Origin: Sphagnum compactum
Taxonomy: Eukaryota; Bryophyta; Sphagnopsida; Sphagnales
Length of the DNA stretch: 64,000 nucleotides
Direction: 5' to 3'
NCBI GenBank assembly: GCA_965153455.1
Contig: OZ234498.1
Location: forward strand, 9,238,001 to 9,302,000
Below the pieces are notes generated by a model. The model was not told the origin of the DNA, ran no database searches, and saw only the letters and a list, made by a program, of their open reading frames with translations. The position numbers and the translations under genes are program-made. Positions 46,710 to 58,544 of the stretch are shown here, in pieces. Every line of letters begins with the position of its first letter. The first letter of the stretch is position 1.

Positions 46710-48938
46710 CAGTAAACTCTCTCTAAACTAATATCCTTGGGACCGGCCGGAAGATATTAGTTTATGGAGGATATTAGTTTACACAAATTATATGGGGGGT
46801 AACAAAAATCATTCCGGAACCTGCCAGAGCAGCATGGAAGGTTATGGAGGTTAGTAGAAGGTCATGGATCATTGGGGAAGGTAACGGAACCTTGTGGAGC
46901 TTGGTGGAGGATCAAAGAAGCACGTAGAAGATCATATGACATGAGTGGTAGAAATCTTGGCAGAAAGTGAGGTTGTGGAAGCTGCACTCTTGGTACTCTC
47001 AGAATACCCTCCTTCACTCTATAAAAGGGGCTGTGGGCAGTCAGCTGGTCAGAATTGTCCAAACCCTTTCCCCAAAAACAAGAGCAGAATAATGCCGCAG
47101 AAAGGAACTTTTCATACCACTATGACGGACAAGGTCCACGTAGCTCTCTGCCAATACAAAAGAGACAATCCTCAGCTTTCACAGAAAGACCTGATCAAAT
47201 GGCTCGAAGACAACCACAATATCAAAGTTAGCCAAGCTACCATCTCTACCACACTGAAACGGTCGGCTAAGATTCTCGCCAAGTCTGACAATGAGACCAA
47301 CCTCAATGCCAAGCGCCAGTGGACAGTTAGGTACCCGAAAATGGAGTCCGCGCTGGTCAAGTGGTTTCGGGCAAACCAGGAGCGGGCAAATGTGAGTGGT
47401 AAGCTTGTCAGAGAGAGTGCAACGAAGATTCTGGATCGGTTCTATCCTGGGCATGAGCCCTTCGAATTTTCAAGTGGCTGGCTTGAGGCGTTCAAGTCCC
47501 GCCATGGCATTAGGTCCTATCGTCGCTTCGGCGAAAGTGGCTTTGTCGACATGGTTGCTCTTGCCAACACCCTTCCAGCCATACGTGACGTCCTGGATTA
47601 GTATGCGTGGAAGGACATCTATAATATGGACGAAATTGGACTTTTCTATCAGATGCAGGTACTATAAGTTCAGATTTGTCTATTATAAATGTCTAAACAT
47701 GATATAATTGATTTTGATTGTTTTCCAGGCCGATAATTCTTTTGCAAGCAAGCAGCTCGAGGGCCGTAAGCAGAACAAGGAGCGGATCACTCTCGCCGTC
47801 TACTGCAATGGAGATGGTAGAGATAGGCTCCCGCTTTGGGTCATTGGAAAGTATAAGAACTCGCGCTGTTTCAAGAACATAAACAAGAACACGCTTGGGT
47901 GCCAGTACCGGAACAACTCCAGCGCTTGGATGACGCGGGAAATTTTTCTGGAGTGGCTCATGGGGTTTGACCTCCATGTTTCAGGGCGTAAGGTCCTCCT
48001 CATCATGGATAACTTCAGTGGCCACATTCCCCTTGATCAACTTCCCAACCAAATCCAGCTGAGAAATACCACAGTCTTCTACCTGCCCCTAAACGCAACC
48101 TTGAAGATCCAGCCATGCGATGCTGGGATCATCCGCAGCTTCAAGGCGTACTACCGTCGTCGCTTCAACCGGCTTCTTCTGCAGCGCTTGGAGGACAATG
48201 TTGCCGACCCTGAGAAGATCGACATCCTCTTTGCCATTCAGATGGTCGTTCGAGCCTGGACATACGAAGTGAAGCGGAAACAATTTTCAACTGCTTCCGC
48301 CACTGCAAGATCCGCTCAACAGAGGAGCCAGTCGTTGATGCCAGTGAGGAGTGCCCACTGGATCCAGAAGTCATCGAAGACCTCGAGTCACAAATCCGGC
48401 AGTTCCACTATCACAACGCAATGGACATAAGGAATCTGCTGAACTACCCAGAGGAGTAGGTCACTGCTTACACACCCGATGTGGACGACGTCATCGAGGA
48501 TCAACTCCAGGAACAGTCAGCAGGTGGAAGTCAACGACGATGAGGCAGATGACAGCTAGGAGCTCCCTATAGTGAGTGCTGCCGAAGCCTATAGAATGGT
48601 TGAGATGCTGGAGAGGTTCTGGTTGCACGGGTATTCCATTCGTTGCCGCCTCACAGAAGATGAAGGATAAAGCAATTGGTACAGAGGAACATTGATAGCT
48701 TCTTCCAGCGCATCTAGCTCTGTACTTTCGAAGATGTTTCCTCTGATTTCATCGCTTTTTTGGTGCCATATGTATGATGTATTAGTTTATAAAATGCTAT
48801 GGGACTGGAAAAAAATATTGAATATCAGTTTATGGAGAATTATTAGATTAAGTATGAGGCCCACCACGGGCCTATGCCCGCATATTAGTTTAGAGAGAAT
48901 GTTAATTTACACAATATTAGTTTAGAGAGAGTTTACTG
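46710..48938 (+). mobile_element. Complete pogo/Tigger-type (Tc1-mariner) DNA transposon, 2229 bp
   Basis: Perfect 25-bp terminal inverted repeats start CAGTAAACTCTC and run 46710-46734 and 48914-48938. They are flanked by a TA dinucleotide on each side (46708-46709 and 48939-48940), the Tc1/mariner target duplication. Subterminal copies of ATATTAGTTTA occur at both ends. The perfect repeats and intact TA duplication suggest recent insertion, although the transposase is already broken. It ends about 490 bp before the ATG of the TFIIIC gene. Confidence 0.95.
47092..48716 (+). pseudogene. Pogo/Tigger-like transposase with CENP-B-type DNA-binding domain, degraded
   Basis: DNA cut-and-paste transposase of the pogo group. 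From the ATG at 47092 the N-terminus has a psq/CENP-B-like helix-turn-helix (LSQKDLIKWLEDNHNIKVSQ), then a CENP-B-type domain (KMESALVKWFRANQE through GWLEAFKSRHGI). The DDE/D catalytic core shows YNMDEIGLFY (first Asp), LLIMDNFSGH (second Asp) and IQPCDAGIIRSFK (third Asp). A 70-bp intron (47659-47728) is inferred from MQ/ADNSF continuity. Breaks are a stop at 47599-47601 inside the conserved LD-YAWKDIYN segment, a frameshift near 48280 just before the FNCFRHCK block, a stop at about 48459, and further frame changes after 48540; recognisable sequence ends at about 48716. This copy cannot make full-length enzyme, but its ends could be used by a partner. Confidence 0.9.
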
Positions 48939-48940
48939 TA

Positions 48941-49426
48941 TAAGACATAAAAAACAATTCAAATGACTAATTTTTAAAATGAAAATTGTTTGATAAACAT
49001 GGAAATAATTAGCTTCAATTCCTTTAAATCTTATTAAAATGAGATTCTTAAAAAACTGATTTGAAAAATTATGCAAGAGTTGGCTAAAATAAAACATATC
49101 AATTTTTTAAAAATAAAGAATAAAAACCATTTTTGAGATATAAAATTTTAAAATTAATTTGATGTTATTTTAATAACTTCAATATGGCTTTGATGAAGAT
49201 TTAATAACAAAAATATAATAAAATTAAATTTCAATTGATTAATTTGTTTGCATTGTTGGTACCTTTTATGTCATAAAGATTTATTATTGCCCTAAGATAC
49301 CAGTAGACATGCATGTATGATTTTAGGTTTTACCAGGCATGTATGGGGGGCAAACACAACTAGTTTGAGGATGGCGGTTGTAAATCAGAATGGGGGGAAA
49401 GGGTACGAGGTTAAACAACCGGCCTC
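48941..49426. other. Spacer and likely promoter region of the TFIIIC gene
   Basis: AT-rich until about 49360, then mixed. No TATA-like element at a convincing distance. The transposon end at 48938 bounds it upstream. Confidence 0.4.
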
Positions 49427-52400
49427 ATGACCGGCGGAAGTGTGGTGCCCATTTCTGATACCCGCAAGAACACGGGAGAAAAGAAAAAAAATTGTAAAGA
49501 ACTCACTCGCATGCAAGAGTTGGGAGGGCGAGCGTTGAGAGCAGAGAAGCGGACAGAGAGAGATTTGAATGTAAAAGAAATGGCGGAGCTCCATGGGAGT
49601 TTGAGAGAGGGTAGAGGAGACAGTGGGAGAGAGGAAGAAGATGAAGACCAAGAGGAAGAAGAAGAAGAGGAGGTGCAGGAGGCGGCAGAGGTAGAGGAAG
49701 AGGAAGAAGAAGAAGAAGAAGAAGAAGAAGAAGGGCAGCATCAGCAGCATGGAGGAGAGATGGAGGGAGAAGAAGCAGCAGCAGCGGAGGGAGATGAAGA
49801 TGATGAGTATGAGCTCCGGTTTGAGGGGGAGATGGATCCCTTGAGGTTTGCCGAGGAGGATGAGACCGGAAAGCTGCCATATGAACAATTCCAGCGCCTT
49901 GAATATGAGGCTCTTGCTGCACGTAAGCGGAAAACTTTGGCTTCAAGAAGAGAGTAAGTACCTAATAAGCCCCGCTCCCCGCTTCCTTTTCTTTTTCCTC
50001 TTGAAAATTGTTGAATTTTCTAGGTTTACACTTCTTTGACAAACACTTCCGTCGTTGCCCTAGAATGTTAGCGAATGTCAAAAGTGTGAAGCAAGGACCT
50101 GTGATTAAGCCAGGCACTTTTCCTTGAGGAAGTCCTTGTTTTTATCCACGAGAAAAAAAAGAATTCAGCATTCTGATCTATGAAAACAGATAAAAGATTG
50201 ACAGATTCCCCCACATGATGCTCTAAAGAATTGCATTGGAGTAACCATGCCTTTGATAAATTTTCTCAAGGTACAACACATAAGAGACTATGCATGATGT
50301 CTTTTGAGCATTTCAGTCAAGCAGTCCAATTGATTGCAGTTCTGCATCAACAATTGAATCCTTGGTCTGGTCATTAAAACTTTGCTCCTTGTATTTCTTT
50401 GTTACCTAGTGTGGAGAGTGTACAAGCGAAGAAAGCCAAGCGGCAAGATATATTTGGTGCAAGTGTGGATGAAATCTGGGATTCTGCAGGATTTGGACCA
50501 AGACGGCGACGCCGCAAAGAGGTGTGTAAACCCTAGGCCAGCAGGGGTGGGGGGGGATGACAGCACCCAGGAGTTACTGTTTGGAAATTGGCTATAATTG
50601 GCTATGCTTTGTGTATGGCAGCCAAAAAAGAGAGGCAGAAAGAAAAATGTTCCTGGAGCATCACGACTAAGTCCAGAAGTCACAAGAAAACTTGGGGAAG
50701 CCAATCTTTTTTATGCCACTGGGCGCTTTGATGAGGTGCCACTTACCTTGAAGTCATTTTGCAAGTTTTTTTGTGAAAGTATTTCACTGTTTTCCTCCAT
50801 ATCAGATTTGTTGGAAATTTTGTGCTATTGATTTCATTGCTGTTTCAGTCACTGACTTTTATGGTTGTGGCCAGGCAGTTGAGCTATTGAAGGAGGTTGT
50901 TCGATTAGCACCAAATGTAGCTGATTCATACCACACTCTGGGCCTCTTGTATGATGCAAAGGGTGATCGTGAGAAGGCTCTCAACTTCTATATGATTGCT
51001 GCCCATCTCACTCCCAAGGATATCGTGCTTTGGAAACGACTGGCTTCCTGGTCAATGTAGTCTTCCATTTTCTGTGCACCTTCTGTTGTTGACTTGGTTC
51101 TCTGTTTAAGCGTTGTTCACAGGTCATGTCTTGCAATGCCTTCTTCTTGACTGTCTTGAGCATTGCATGAATTGATATGTGTGGGGATGGACTGATCCAG
51201 GGAGCAAGGAAATTCAGGTCAAGTGATTTACTGCCTGAATAAAGCAATGAAAGCAGATCCTACAGATGTAGATGCCAAGTGGGACTGTGCCTCACTCTAT
51301 GCAGAAATGAATGACTTTCAGAGGGCTACAGAATGCTTTGAGCAGATTCTGGCACTGCGCCCAAGTGATGTAGAAGTTTGCAAAATGGTTGCCAAGGTAT
51401 ATGATTTCACTTCTGGGTCTCAACCCTCTCTCTAGATGTCATCTCTACTCTGAGAAAATTTATCCTGGTAGGTGTAGTACTTTACAGCTCTGCATAGTGT
51501 TGCTAAGGCGGTGTTGTGTAATGTCAGATGCGGCAAAAGAATGGACAGTTTGAACAGGCCACTCAAGTTCTGGAGAAGTTGATTGATGAGTACCCTGCAG
51601 AGGCAGACTTAACAGCTGTGAACTTGCTTGCGGAGCTCCATATGGAGAATGGTGCATTTGCAGCTGCAATTTCTCAAGTTGATCGGGCACGTGATCTCTA
51701 TTGTACTGACCAAGGCCTCCCCTTGGACCTTGCTGTCAAATCTGGCATCTGTCAAGCATACCTGGGGAACTTGGAAGATGCTGAGGTAACTCTTTGCCCT
51801 TGATCAGGCAAATAATGTCCATGAGACCTGGAAGGAGATAAGATCCAATTAGGTTGGACTGTGGCCCGCAAACTTCAGGACATCTTGCAGATAGTTGTCT
51901 AAAACTGAAGGGAAGTCCAATCATGAGGTTGAGGAGTATGCTGCCCATTTTGGTCATTTTTCAAGCTGCAAAAGAACAAAGTGCCAGGGACTAATAACAT
52001 GCTTCTCCAAACCATATACTGACTGGTCCAAACACATCCACCTGGTATAGTTTATCCTTGGTAGATGGTCATATCCATGGGGAATCCTGATATGGAAAAT
52101 TGATCAAGTTACTTTTTTGGCTCAACTGTACCAGAGAAACTTTGAGGTTCTACACAAGGAGCGTGTGAATGAGTTTGCAGACTTGGTGCTGGAAGTGGGT
52201 GATGCTTATCTGGCACTTGGGGAGCACAAGCATGCTCTTCGCTACTATCAAATGCTGGATGGCAACACTGCCTTTGATAATGTACGTCCTGCAAGTGTTT
52301 CCTCTCTCTGTGGTTTGGATGACCCTGTTCTTTTCATTGGTGTTCCCTTTGTCATGGTATGAAGCTTGATATCCTCTTTACAGCAACTTCATGAGTTGTG

Positions 52401-55400
52401 AGGTTAAGGACTAGAGGTTCAGGTGGTTTTCACAATCTGATGTAAAGATAAACTATGGGTCTGGTCTTAAGCTCAATATGATATGTGAAAGTGGTATCAC
52501 ATGCTTTGGGGTTCTCTTGTGCAAATGGAGGACAGGTGTTATTGTGGGTGAAGGTGGCACAATGTTATGCAGCAATCAAAGAAAATGCTGAGGCAATTTG
52601 TGTGTACTACAGAGGTAATACAGGCACCCACTCTATTTCTTCAAATCCACTTGATTGCCCTCTTTACTGACCCTCTCATCTTTATGCAGTGTTTGCATTT
52701 GAGACCCAAGGATGCATGTGAAAACAGTATATGCACTGAGAGTCGCAGGATATATGTGAAAACAGTATCTTCACTAAGAGCCACAGGGTTGTGTGGAAGT
52801 GTGTAAAGAAACATCAGGATTTGGAGCTTAGCCCTGCAAATACAAGGTGTTTTAAGGGACAGAAACTTAAAATTCATTATTTTTAGCATTGCAAACGATG
52901 TTTAAATGCCAAACAAGGACTGAAAAGTGAGCCAGATCTTAGTTTGTTGAACTGTACAGGATTTTGCCATATTCCAGGATTACCTAGTATTGATATTGAA
53001 TCATTCCCTGTCCCAGCCCATACTCCAAGCTAGGTTTGTTTCTGCTCACCGATATGCATGGGTCTAGCTGATTTTCAGAATGTTGATGGGTGTGTGGGGG
53101 ACAGTGGTTAATGAGATGCCTCAGAATGTGGAAGCTCGCCTTACACTGGTGTCACTTCTCTGTGACATGAACCAATCTGAGGAGGCAATTGCCTTGCTTG
53201 CACCTCCAGAATCAGGTCAGCTTCATAACTGTCTGTCCACAATACATATATGACTTGTTCAGCGGGCAGTACATTTATACAAACCTTTTTTCATGCTTGA
53301 CTTGCACTTCTGTATGATGCAAGGCTTTGGTCTGATCTCAGTTGGCGGATTATCCTCATACAACATAATACCTATATCTATGTTTGATATTATTATGTTT
53401 TGATCCATTATTAGTCATCTTGTTTTTTACCATTCAAATAAGCTGAGAAGTTAGACATTTAGATAATCTCATGGTGTGGAATGCTCTAAGCACTGTCCTG
53501 AAATTCTTTTAGCTAGATGTTGCAGTAGGGATCATTACCAGTGTTGTGTAGGTATCTCTTTTTAAGGGAACCTGCAGTCCTGGATACACTTTTTGTTACA
53601 TTTTAGTAGAACCTCCAGGTAAGGTTATTTAGAAATTTTCCATTCTGCCAGAATCTCTTGATAAGGTTCTTGTTGCTTTCCCCAATACATCTCTAGCTTG
53701 TACCAGCATTAGAGTCTGATGCTTATACCAGCATTATGTTCCCTCTCTCATCCCCTGGTCTAAAGTCTAAACTCATTACCATACATGTTGCTGTTAAAGG
53801 TCTGAAACCTGTGTATGATGATCACTGTTGTTCACAGCACTCCTCAGTTTTTGGTTTTGATTTCTTTCCTTCTCTGGATGTTTTGTGGCTTGATGAAGAA
53901 GTTTTAACCTTGCTCTGCTTTTTCTTAATTGCAAGAATGGAGATTTTTTGATTCTTATGAGAGATATTAATTTCTTTGTTCATCAGGAGTGTGTTTCATC
54001 TTTTTCATGCTTGCAGATTTGTTGCTGTTATGTTGTCAGATGTGAAATCTCTCTAACCTTATTATCTGGTCATCTCTCAATCTTCTCAGGTTGACTCAAA
54101 TCAATACATAGTTAAATCTCAGTACATGTGAAGATATTCTTTCGGTTAGAAAGATGCAATACCTTGTCAGGATATCCTTTTGGTTCAAAGAACATGTGAT
54201 ATCTTACATGTATGAACAAGTCCAGATTATCCATGATGGTCTCTGCTCTATGGACCTATATGGAACACATAAGACACTGAAAATTATTGTACCTCAGGTT
54301 GACACCTTTGTGTTTAAACACCTGTGCTGGGGTGTGTATTAGTTCTCGATCAACTTGAGGGCACAGGAACATCTATGGACATGCAGGGAAAGGAACAGCC
54401 ATGGTGGCAGCAAGGGAAAGTGTTAATGAAGTTAGCTCAATTATACCTGTCCCAGAATCGGCTGACCTATTTTGTGGATACTATATTACCTGCCATTCAA
54501 GAATCTCTATATGTGGAGTCTCTAAATCAAAAGGTAAGACTGACTCTCCACTCTTTTGCAAAGAATTCTGGCTCATAGCTTGTATGTGATGCCATTCTAC
54601 ATCTCACCCTTTTCCACATAATATTCCATTTCTGATAGTTTGAAGAAAGAAACATAGATGTTGGAGGTTGAGGGATGCACAAATCTACCTCTGTAAGTTG
54701 CACAAATCCAAAATGTCTCCTGGGACTCTAGTGGCCTTTTGGTTCTTTCCCTCTTCCCTGCCCTTTTCTTTTTCTTATACCCTTGCTTCCCAAATGAGCA
54801 TCTTACATTGAATGATGGGGAATAAGAGGGGAAGTTTGTCCTTCGGGCCAATGTGTGTAGTACATGCGAGCTTAACAGAGGGATGCTTGGTTCAAGGAGC
54901 AGGTGAAGGGCAAGAAGAAGTTGCACAAGAGTGTGTTGTCCGCCAGAGTGCAATGGCTAGAACAAAACCAAGTGGATCAAGTGTTCCATAGGTTCCGTCC
55001 ATTGTTGTCTCGCACAGACATGTGAGTATCATGAAAGTTGTCCACTTGTATATACCACAACTTTTCATTTTACTGAACCTTTGAGTGTGAAGTTTATGTT
55101 AATGGAGTTGAAGCTAGTTCCAGAAATTCCATTCTTGAAGTATTGTTTCAGTCAGTCACCTGTTAAAGGATATGTTCAGGGTGCAGGAGGCCCCAACCAC
55201 TACCCTATATATAGGCCTCTATGTCCTTTAGGCATAGATGCTTGCATATACAGGGACATGCTAAAATGAAATAAAAGCTCTTTCCTTCAGAAGCTTGTTG
55301 CAGCTTGAATGAGGATACTGTTGACTTTTTTGATTAGCAATGTCTCTTGAGTGCTAGCCAACATCACGTCTGAGTCTTCCCATTGCTTCCGGAAAGGCAA

Positions 55401-58400
55401 CAGAAACTCAGGACGCAGATTGTGTATAATGGTTTGCCCAAGTTTTTTGGGAAGATTATTATATGCTTATCTACACCCACTGTTGGGAGCTGATGAACTC
55501 AGTGGGTAGTCATGGCAGCTCGTCACTGCCGTTCGTGATGAAGGTGATGGTCTGTCACTTTGTGAGCGACTCTCATGAGGTTATGACTGCACTCATTGTC
55601 GTGTTACCTTTAATTGTTGTTGTGGAGATTTCTCTGCAACTTCAACGATCTCTTTCAGTCAGTCACCTGGCAGAGGTCCTTGGGAGTTCTTTTCTCGAAT
55701 TGATGTTGAGACTTATGATTGCAGTCAATGAAATTTTGACTGTTTGGTACAATTGCACTGGACTAAGTGGGTCCTAGAAATCATTTGTGCATTTTACAAC
55801 TGACCATGCATGGTTCTCTGAGAGCCTCTGTCTAGTGGCCATCAGATGCTATTTAGACTCATTGATTGTCAAATTGAAGAGATTGAATGATATTGCAAGA
55901 TCCATTTGCTTAAAAAGAGGTTCTTCACAATTCTATCAGTTTCAGGCATCTGTGCAGATCTGCCTTAAGCTGAAGCCATGGATATCCCTGTGATAAATCC
56001 TTTCATAGAGGGGCCTATAAGTCTGAGTTTTGGTGGGTGTTGATGGAAGGGCAAAGGCTTCAAGGGCAAGAAAAAAGCTGGCGAAAATGGCAGTTCAGAA
56101 GGAAGAGAAGAAAGCTGCAACTCTGGCTGCTGGATTAGACTGGGAAAGTGAGGAAGACTCAGATGAAGGAGCACCTGTAAGTGTTTAGCTCTACTCTATG
56201 CACTTCCCCAAAGTTAGCAGTAAAGGCTTTGTGTTGCCCAGCATACGGATGAGAGGAGTTTGAAGCTTCCAAATAGTATCTGAATTTCTATTCTTCATGG
56301 CCTGGCAGGAGGTTGAATTGAAGGTTCCACCTTTGCCTGATCTGCTAAAGGATGAGGAACATTTCCAACTCTTGCTACAGGTGTGCATTCACCACCTCTC
56401 AGAATTTTCTTGGAACCTTGTCTTTGACATCTTCTCATGTAAATGAATTATAATTACCTGAACTGAAACGATGTGAAACAAGTTACTAGACCAGTAAATT
56501 GAAAGGAACCGGTTTGCTGTTTCACTATACTGAAACTTGTCTCTGGATTGTGAAGAACTAGAATAGCTGGACCAATTTATTATATGTCCACTGACTAGCT
56601 ACCACAAACTAATACATTACTATTTGGTTGCCAGGTCTGCAAGACATTGGCCATGCTGAAGAGATACTGGGAAGCCCTGGAGATCATGCACCATACTCTG
56701 CGGGTGGGAGGTCACCTCGGCAAGCCCAAATGTGATGAACTTCGTGCCCTTGGAGCACGTGTGTGAGACTGCTTGATGCACATGCTCATAACTCTTAATT
56801 TTTGCTTCATATTTTGGCATTTCAAGACATAAAGGAAGTTGTAAAACCTGTTGTCTGAGTTCTAAAACTACATGTGTTGTGTAGATTTCATATGACTATC
56901 TGGGCACCTATGTTGTTAATCTATCAATGGCTTCAATGTTGTTTTTGAGTGAGGATTGAGAATTAGTTGTTGATTGTGGTGTCAGAGATTGCATACAAGA
57001 CAAGGGATGCGAAATATGGGTATGACTGTGTCCGATACATGGTACAACAGCGACCATACAGCTGCAGTATGTGGAATTGCTACTATCAAGTTGTTTCTCG
57101 GTACATCGTTCTTCAATGATTCTGCTGTCCTTCACTTTCTCTGTCTTTGATAATGTGCATCTCGAGCTGTTGAACTGAAGGTCTTCAGTGGAACCATTCA
57201 GCCCACACTTATTTCTCAAACTCTGGTTGATAAAAAACCTGGACCGTGGATGAACCATTGGCTTTGTCTGGACACGAGTGGTCATTGGTACAAAATGATG
57301 TGATGTCTCAGTAGGTGTTGTATGGTTGGTGACAAAGTGTGACTTATAGCAACTTTTGTTGGAACTGGCAGGTCGGAGTCCCGTGTCCCAAAGCACAACA
57401 AGTTCATGCTGCAGATGCGCACAAAGTTCCCCAACTGCACAGCTGCAATGGTGATCTCAGGGCATCAGTTTGCCATGATAAGTCAGCCTCAAGGGGCGCT
57501 CCGGGAGTACTTGCAAGCTTTCCGAGTTCAGCCAGATGATCCCTTTATCAATCTTTGTATTGGTACATCTTTTTTATCGACTGTTGTTTTGTTGGGACCA
57601 GTGGTCCCTACACAGATTTTTTTGCTCAATCGTTCTTGGCTTCATTTGCAGTCAAGAGGTTATCCCCAGACAATTTTGTTTATAGGGATGATGGCCTGGC
57701 AGGTGTTTCATTCATCAATCTCTCTCTTGGGTTTCGCTTGAGTAATCGCAATCAGACAATCTTACAAGGGTTTGCATTTCTCAATAATTACCAGCGTCTC
57801 TGCAAGCATAGTCAGGCAAGCAGTCTTTCATGCCTCTCAGCTGATGAAGTTGATTCTGATTTCCTCGGTGTCTGCTCTTCGCTCATGCCCAGATCAGGTG
57901 ACATCAGGAAGTATACTGAAGTGTCTTGGAAAAAACATAAGCGTCTCCTTACTGGATCATGTGAGAGGGCACCATTGTGGTCTCAAGTAGGTTACACTGT
58001 ATGAAATTCAGTGAGTGTGTCCTAACATAGGCATATGCCAGAATGACAACCTAACTTTAAGTCAGAATGTGACTTGGACACTACACAGTTAGAGACAGAT
58101 GGGTTAAAGATTTTCTCCTAAATTTCAACATTGGATTTGACTTCACTTCAGACCAGTTTAAGAGCCTACCATTAATTGGGTGACTCCTGATAAGATGGTG
58201 GTTATAGTTGAGGATCACATGTACATTAATGAGTGTTTGCAATGCAGGAATCAAATTATAACTTGGCACGGGCATTTCACCATGTGGGGCTAGTGCAATT
58301 AGCTGTGAACTACTATGAAAAGGTTCTGGTCCAAAAAGAAAAGGACAGACCTGTTGTGAAGCTACCTCATGAGAGTGCTTTCATGCCTGGGGAAGGAGAG

Positions 58401-58544
58401 CTGGAGCAAGCAGAAGAAGGCACTACTTCTACAGGCCACTGTGATTTGCGCCGTGAGGCTGCTCATAACTTGCATCTTATCTACAAAAAGAGTGGTGCAT
58501 TTGATTTGGCCCGTCAAATCTTGAAGGACCACTGTAAACTGTAA
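49427..58544 (+). CDS. TFIIIC TPR subunit (GTF3C3/TFC4-like), 18 exons
   Basis: Nuclear subunit of transcription factor TFIIIC, which binds A/B boxes of tRNA and 5S genes and recruits TFIIIB through TPR arrays. Exons: 49427-49953, 50410-50521, 50622-50735, 50875-51056, 51201-51396, 51528-51785, 52135-52281, 52536-52614, 53105-53215, 54367-54533, 54903-55021, 56050-56176, 56309-56380, 56635-56758, 56986-57100, 57372-57562, 57703-57815, 58248-58544. All phases join: 3051 nt, 1016 aa. The N-terminal part has a long Glu/Asp tract (about residues 66-104), then the conserved YELRFEGEMDPL, RRRRRKE and a basic PKKRGRKKN at about 214. TPRs follow (LFYATGRFDEAVELLKEVV, YHTLGLLYDAKGD, WDCASLYAEMNDFQRA, GDAYLALGEHKHALRYYQML). 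The C-terminal part has WNCYYQVVSR, GHQFAMISQPQGALREYL and NLHLIYKKSGAFDLARQIL. Some exon edges, especially 52135 and 54367, rest on phase and resemblance only. Confidence 0.93.
53767..54105 (+). repeat. Dispersed repeat family, copy 5 (TFIIIC intron)
   Basis: Lies in the 53216-54366 intron. It shares CATGTTGCTGTTAAAGGTCT with the U2-arm copies and GTTGCTGTTATGTTGTCAGA with the carrier-intron copy. Confidence 0.6.
55336..55650 (+). repeat. Dispersed repeat family, copy 6 (TFIIIC intron)
   Basis: Lies in the 55022-56049 intron. It matches copy 1 (5145-5492) along its length, with CCCACTGTTGGGAGCTGATG and GTGGGTAGTCATGG. Confidence 0.6.

Noticed and set aside
46945-47091. Upstream extension of the transposase
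   Set aside because: No ATG in that part of the frame. The HTH domain starts shortly after the ATG at 47092.
49385-49946. Long leucine-rich minus-strand frames
   Set aside because: They are the reverse complement of the Glu-rich GAA/GAG repeat in the TFIIIC first exon.
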